Assembly (NCBI GenBank): GCA_934277655.1
Contig: CAKQVC010000011.1
Coordinates: 1 to 17,854, forward strand
DNA from: an uncultured Clostridia bacterium
GTDB lineage: Bacteria > Bacillota > Clostridia > Peptostreptococcales > Anaerovoracaceae
Direction: 5' to 3'
DNA length: 17,854 bases
Shown here: positions 14,657 to 17,854 of the stretch, one piece after another
Numbering within the stretch: the stretch's first letter is position 1
How the letters are laid out: each line of letters begins with the position of its first letter
Made by a program: the position numbers and the translations under genes
The notes under the pieces: generated by a model
Told to the model about the DNA's origin: nothing
What the model saw: the letters and a program-made list of their open reading frames with translations, nothing else
Database searches by the model: none

Positions 14657-16414
14657 TCAGCCTTCTTGACCGCCGCCCTGCATACCCATGACAGAAAGAT
14701 CGATGGAAGATGTATCAATCAAAGAGGAGCTGTCTTTAGATTGCCCTTCCCATGTAGATGGAATCGTGCCGTCCAGCTGCCCCTGGATACTTTCCGCACG
14801 AAGAGAAATCGTTTCTTTCAGCATTTCTTTTGCAGCGGTATATTCGTCGTAGGTGTAGAAGGCTGTCGGATCTGTTTTTACCAGATTGTCAATCTGAGAG
14901 GTAATTCGATCATAAACAGCGTCCAGTTTCCCATTTTGTACATATTCCACAAGCTGAGATAGATATTCGTGATACTGAGCGAGGTAGGTTTCATTATTGA
15001 GCAGCGCCATGAAGAACTGACGATCTTCCAGGCTGATGCTCTCTGAAAACGGTGTATCGATCGGGAAGTTTATCACATCATCCGCACTGCCGGACTGGAA
15101 GCCTCCGTAGGAAAGATTGTCATCCCATGGGATGATATTCAGCTCGGAATCCTTTTCGTACAGGTAATAGTTGTGGGGCATGTTGCCTGTTAAGCTGTCC
15201 AGATTTACAACAAAGGTCTGTACTGCCATGTAGCGGAGTATGTTATCGACATCCATATATTCGGCCAGCGAATCCGTGGATGCATCCTCGCTACAGATGT
15301 TTTTCAGTGCAGTAACGACTTTTTGATGATCGCTGTCTGAGGACTTGAAAACGGAACCATCCCAGATGGTTTCATAGCTGTCGAGGTCATCGTCGATATA
15401 ATTCAGATTTGCACTGCTGTCCGAAGAACCAAAGCCTCCGTCTGGCTTCTGACCACCTTTGCCGCCGGGACCACCCTGATCATTTGGCTTGCCAAATCCG
15501 CTCGCGCCCGGCTTACCCTGATGGCCTTGTTTATTCTGGGTGTCCTGATCATTGGTGCTGTCTTGGATGTCTTTCCTGTTTTGACTATCTTTCATGCCTT
15601 GACTAGCCTGACCGTCAGTGCTGCCCTGACGGCTGTCTTGATCACTCGGACTGTCCTGATCTGCTTGCTTGTCGAGATCAGGTGGAGCGGGGGTGTTGCC
15701 ATCGTTGTTGTTATTGCTGAAGTCAGGAAGCGCATCCTTTACTTCCGAAGGGGAAAAATCATTCATTTTACCGGCACCGCCCATGTTCATGCTGTCCGGT
15801 TTGTAAAGGTTACCGTAATCCGAACCATAGTTTCTCATGGCGAAAGACTCTTCCACCGGCTCTAAAGCAAGATAGACGCCGTAATATTCCCCGTTGACGG
15901 AAACTTTTGCGTAGTTATACAAGCTGGAATCCGCACCCAGATATTGAAACATATCGTAAGTGAGAGCTTCTTTCATCATGGTCGCATCGCTGTAATTGTT
16001 GTTAAGGACCAGGCTGGTCAGTCCGTCGCAGGTCAGATTATCGTCATATTTATCAAACTTGATCTTAAAGCTGTAACGATCGGAATCGCTGGACGCAACC
16101 ATGGAAAGGCTGGTATTGCCTTTGGCACGGAAACCGACATTAGAGTAGGTAGTGCCATTGACTGTAACATCGCAGGTATAATAGGTCTCGTCTGTTGGAT
16201 TTTCAAGCAGGTCCTTCCAGTCATCGTCCGAAATCGAAACATCGATATCTATAATATTTTCTGTATCAAACAGGCTGGTTTCGTATCCCATCGTCAGTCC
16301 GGAGGCTGCAGATCCTGATGCACTTCCATGCCAGAGCAGAAATGCGGTAATACACACAATCGCCAGCACGACCAGCACCGTGATAAATTTATTAATATTC
16401 TTGTGGTCGATCAT
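14657..16414 (-). CDS. CotH kinase family protein with long disordered insert
   Basis: CotH-family proteins are atypical protein kinases; Bacillus CotH phosphorylates spore coat proteins. The 585 residues start with a short cytoplasmic tail and one membrane helix (about 10-28), so the rest should face outside. The CotH fold is recognisable in SDRYSFKIKFDKY (111-123), YYGVYLALEPVEESF (177-191), GNLYKP (201-206) and the metal-site-like IIPWDDNLSYGG (427-438). Residues about 232-335 are a low-complexity insert rich in Asp, Gln, Ser, Gly and Pro that splits the kinase domain. The ATG has AGGAG 9 bases upstream; that AGGAG overlaps the DUF4956 stop. Whether it is an active kinase and what it modifies are not shown. 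Confidence 0.85.
   Translation of the reverse strand: MIDHKNINKFITVLVVLAIVCITAFLLWHGSASGSAASGLTMGYETSLFDTENIIDIDVSISDDDWKDLLENPTDETYYTCDVTVNGTTYSNVGFRAKGNTSLSMVASSDSDRYSFKIKFDKYDDNLTCDGLTSLVLNNNYSDATMMKEALTYDMFQYLGADSSLYNYAKVSVNGEYYGVYLALEPVEESFAMRNYGSDYGNLYKPDSMNMGGAGKMNDFSPSEVKDALPDFSNNNNDGNTPAPPDLDKQADQDSPSDQDSRQGSTDGQASQGMKDSQNRKDIQDSTNDQDTQNKQGHQGKPGASGFGKPNDQGGPGGKGGQKPDGGFGSSDSSANLNYIDDDLDSYETIWDGSVFKSSDSDHQKVVTALKNICSEDASTDSLAEYMDVDNILRYMAVQTFVVNLDSLTGNMPHNYYLYEKDSELNIIPWDDNLSYGGFQSGSADDVINFPIDTPFSESISLEDRQFFMALLNNETYLAQYHEYLSQLVEYVQNGKLDAVYDRITSQIDNLVKTDPTAFYTYDEYTAAKEMLKETISLRAESIQGQLDGTIPSTWEGQSKDSSSLIDTSSIDLSVMGMQGGGQEG
15410..15720 (-). repeat. Low-complexity, repeat-rich segment inside the CotH gene
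   Basis: The DNA here repeats short units related to CTGTCCTGATC and CTGATCATT (read on the plus strand). They encode Gln-Asp-Ser and Gly-rich runs at residues about 232-335. It appears to be an imperfect short-unit expansion that stays in frame. It also creates long but meaningless open frames on the other strand. Confidence 0.6.
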
Positions 16415-16426
16415 ATAACATCACTC

Positions 16427-17098
16427 CTAGGACATGTATTCACCATTGTAGCTTACCAGAGCGGCACTTTCTACGCCTTCCACTCCGCAAAGCTTATTGA
16501 CAAAGGCTGTTGATTCGTCACGGAGCTTTATTTCGCAGGAAAGTTCAATGCCGGCAGCAGTTACCGTCTTTGCTTTTATGGACATTTTAGCAGCATCAGA
16601 GCGGATGATCTTGACAGTTTCCGCTTCTGCAGCATCGTTTTGCAGACGAAGAATCAGCATGTATGGATTTTCGTGGGTCTTGCGGCTTGCCATGATGAAG
16701 ATCATCAGACCGATGATAACGGAACCGATTAGAGCCAATGGGATTAAACCTGCACCTACAACGATACCGGCTGCGATTGCCCAGAAAAGAAAGACAATTT
16801 CAACAGGCTCTTTGATAGCAGCACGGAATCTGACGATGGAGAGTGCACCGACCATGCCGAGGGAAAGGATGACGTTGGATGTTACTGCCATAATGACAAG
16901 GGTTGTGACCAGTGCAAGCCCGATCAGGGTCAGACCGAAGTTGGATGAGTACATGATGCCGGAACAGGTTTTCTTGTAGATCATGAAGATAAATAAACCG
17001 AGAATCAGCGAACATGCCATTCCGAGCAGGGTGTCTGTAACAGAAAAAGAAGATGCGCTTTCGAGAAAGCTGGATTTAAAAATATCGTTAAAAGTCAT
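16427..17098 (-). CDS. DUF4956 family membrane protein
   Basis: This is a 223-residue protein of the DUF4956 family, whose function is unknown. It has about four or five hydrophobic helices between residues 22 and 137, then a soluble C-terminal domain of about 80 residues. The most conserved-looking stretch is GMVGALSIVRFRAAIKEP (81-98), a charged loop after a helix. AGGAGG (about 17107-17112) precedes the ATG. It sits between the VTC-domain gene and the CotH gene with 12 bases to the latter, and this three-gene order recurs in Firmicutes from my general knowledge. The context suggests a shared surface or polyphosphate-linked task, which is inference. Confidence 0.85.
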   Translation of the reverse strand: MTFNDIFKSSFLESASSFSVTDTLLGMACSLILGLFIFMIYKKTCSGIMYSSNFGLTLIGLALVTTLVIMAVTSNVILSLGMVGALSIVRFRAAIKEPVEIVFLFWAIAAGIVVGAGLIPLALIGSVIIGLMIFIMASRKTHENPYMLILRLQNDAAEAETVKIIRSDAAKMSIKAKTVTAAGIELSCEIKLRDESTAFVNKLCGVEGVESAALVSYNGEYMS

Positions 17099-17148
17099 AA
17101 GGGGATCCTCCTGAAAAAATTATAGTTTTAGTGGGTCTGCCGGTACCG

Positions 17149-17854
17149 TCAGTCGAACGTCCGGCACTGTGCATACTTGGAAAAAGACTGCTTTCGAAGA
17201 TATACTGACTGCAGGATTCCGCGGATAAAATCGGGTAAAAATTCATCGTATTTTACTTCCAGAATGAGCGAAGATGTTTTCGCCGCAAGATGCTGCGGGC
17301 TGCTGCAAAGAGCAAGTATTTCGTCGTCCAGAAAATAATCGGCAGAAAGCCCGGTGCAAATATTACTGTCAAAGGTAATACGTACATTTCCTGGTTCATA
17401 GATAAAAGGTTCTCTGTGGTAGCGGACAACGGTTCTTGGACGGAGAAGCTGTGTCTGCATTTTGAATCCCAGCTCCTGAAGAAGTGGATCAGAGGCTGAG
17501 AGAAGCCATTTCCAGTTTCCGTCTAAAATGTCCCGGCAGCTTTCTACTGACATGGGTGCAGTCGATTTCAGGCACAGGTCGTTTATTTTCTGTTTTTTTT
17601 CCAGAAAAACTGCATTCGGATGGGTGCCGTAATAGCGTAGACGGAATTTTTCTCTTTTTTGCGTTCCGTGGCGTTTCTCGCGGAGTGCCTTATCAAAACA
17701 ATTATCAAAATAGAGACTGGTGATCAGATATGTGCCGTCAGGGTCAACGTGGGGATCGCGTCGGAGCATTAACGGCAGCTTTTGCTTTAAAGAAAGTGCA
17801 GAAGCCTGGTCAATCTGATACTTCAGCTCATGCCTGTATTTAGGACTTGTGGGT
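17149..17854 (-). CDS. VTC-domain (polyphosphate polymerase-like) protein, 5' end cut by the window
   Basis: This is a triphosphate-tunnel-fold protein related to the catalytic domain of yeast Vtc4, which makes polyphosphate from ATP. The reading frame stays open to the window edge. It starts with PTSPKYRHELKYQID, and RHELKYxI is the usual beginning of the domain, so only a few residues are missing. Further tunnel-type stretches are FRLRYYG, AVFLEKKQKINDLCLKS, RTVVRYHREPFIY with RITFDSNI, and LEVKYDEFLP near the end. These alternate charged residues typical of the tunnel strands. About 235 residues are visible. The stop lies 50 bases before the DUF4956 start. Polymerase activity is inferred from the family. 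Confidence 0.85.
   Translation of the reverse strand, partial: PTSPKYRHELKYQIDQASALSLKQKLPLMLRRDPHVDPDGTYLITSLYFDNCFDKALREKRHGTQKREKFRLRYYGTHPNAVFLEKKQKINDLCLKSTAPMSVESCRDILDGNWKWLLSASDPLLQELGFKMQTQLLRPRTVVRYHREPFIYEPGNVRITFDSNICTGLSADYFLDDEILALCSSPQHLAAKTSSLILEVKYDEFLPDFIRGILQSVYLRKQSFSKYAQCRTFD

Noticed and set aside
15521..15865. 114-codon plus-strand ORF within the CotH gene
   Set aside because: It arises from the low-complexity repeat read on the wrong strand, and the Val/Ile/Leu runs follow from the complementary codons.
16497..16979. 160-codon plus-strand ORF opposite DUF4956
   Set aside because: It is the antisense shadow of a clear membrane-protein gene. It has a Met/Arg/Ala-biased composition and no credible ribosome binding site.
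1..17854. CRISPR arrays, insertion sequences, integrase or phage genes
   Set aside because: I saw no regularly spaced repeats, transposase motifs, terminal inverted repeats or phage-like products, and every large ORF has an ordinary assignment.

Overview
The window looks like chromosomal DNA of a low-to-mid GC, Gram-positive anaerobe of the Clostridia. A Lachnospiraceae-type gut bacterium is my best guess. The guess rests on strong AGGAG ribosome binding sites, T-box control, an arginine deiminase operon with little homology to Bacillus gene order, and the VTC/DUF4956/CotH cassette. It is an inference: no rRNA or other taxonomic marker is present.

Layout. (1) 1-1570: the tail of a possible upstream gene, an intrinsic terminator, and a MATE-family exporter. 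(2) 1633-5124: a sigma-A promoter, a T-box leader whose specifier reads UGG (Trp), and a three-gene ABC importer of the TrpXYZ type (lipoprotein, permease, ATPase). The leader is long, and a 239-base gap with a hairpin separates the lipoprotein and permease genes. (3) 5126-6990: a 20-bp palindrome, then a long-chain acyl-CoA synthetase-like AMP-forming ligase. (4) 7022-8179: a near-consensus promoter, a stand-alone MreB/Mbl-type actin, and a terminator. (5) 8364-11055: a THUMP-type rRNA methyltransferase (TTG start) that overlaps by 11 bases a MocR-like (GntR-aminotransferase) regulator. The regulator's aminotransferase half has lost the PLP-anchoring lysine. (6) 11169-14505: the arginine deiminase pathway in the order arcB-arcA-arcC. 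Arginine becomes citrulline plus ammonia, then ornithine plus carbamoyl phosphate, then ATP. A folded leader between arcB and arcA could mask or expose the arcA ribosome binding site. (7) 14520-14580: hairpins between convergent operons. (8) 14657-17854, minus strand: a VTC-domain (polyphosphate polymerase-like) protein cut by the window edge, a DUF4956 membrane protein, and a CotH-kinase-family protein with a long disordered insert.

Most genes are ordinary housekeeping or transport genes. The parts most worth a second look are the apparently PLP-less MocR-like regulator just upstream of the arc operon, the arcA leader (a putative RBS switch I cannot assign to a known class), and the long Trp T-box leader. 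I saw no CRISPR array, insertion sequence, tRNA, rRNA or phage gene.
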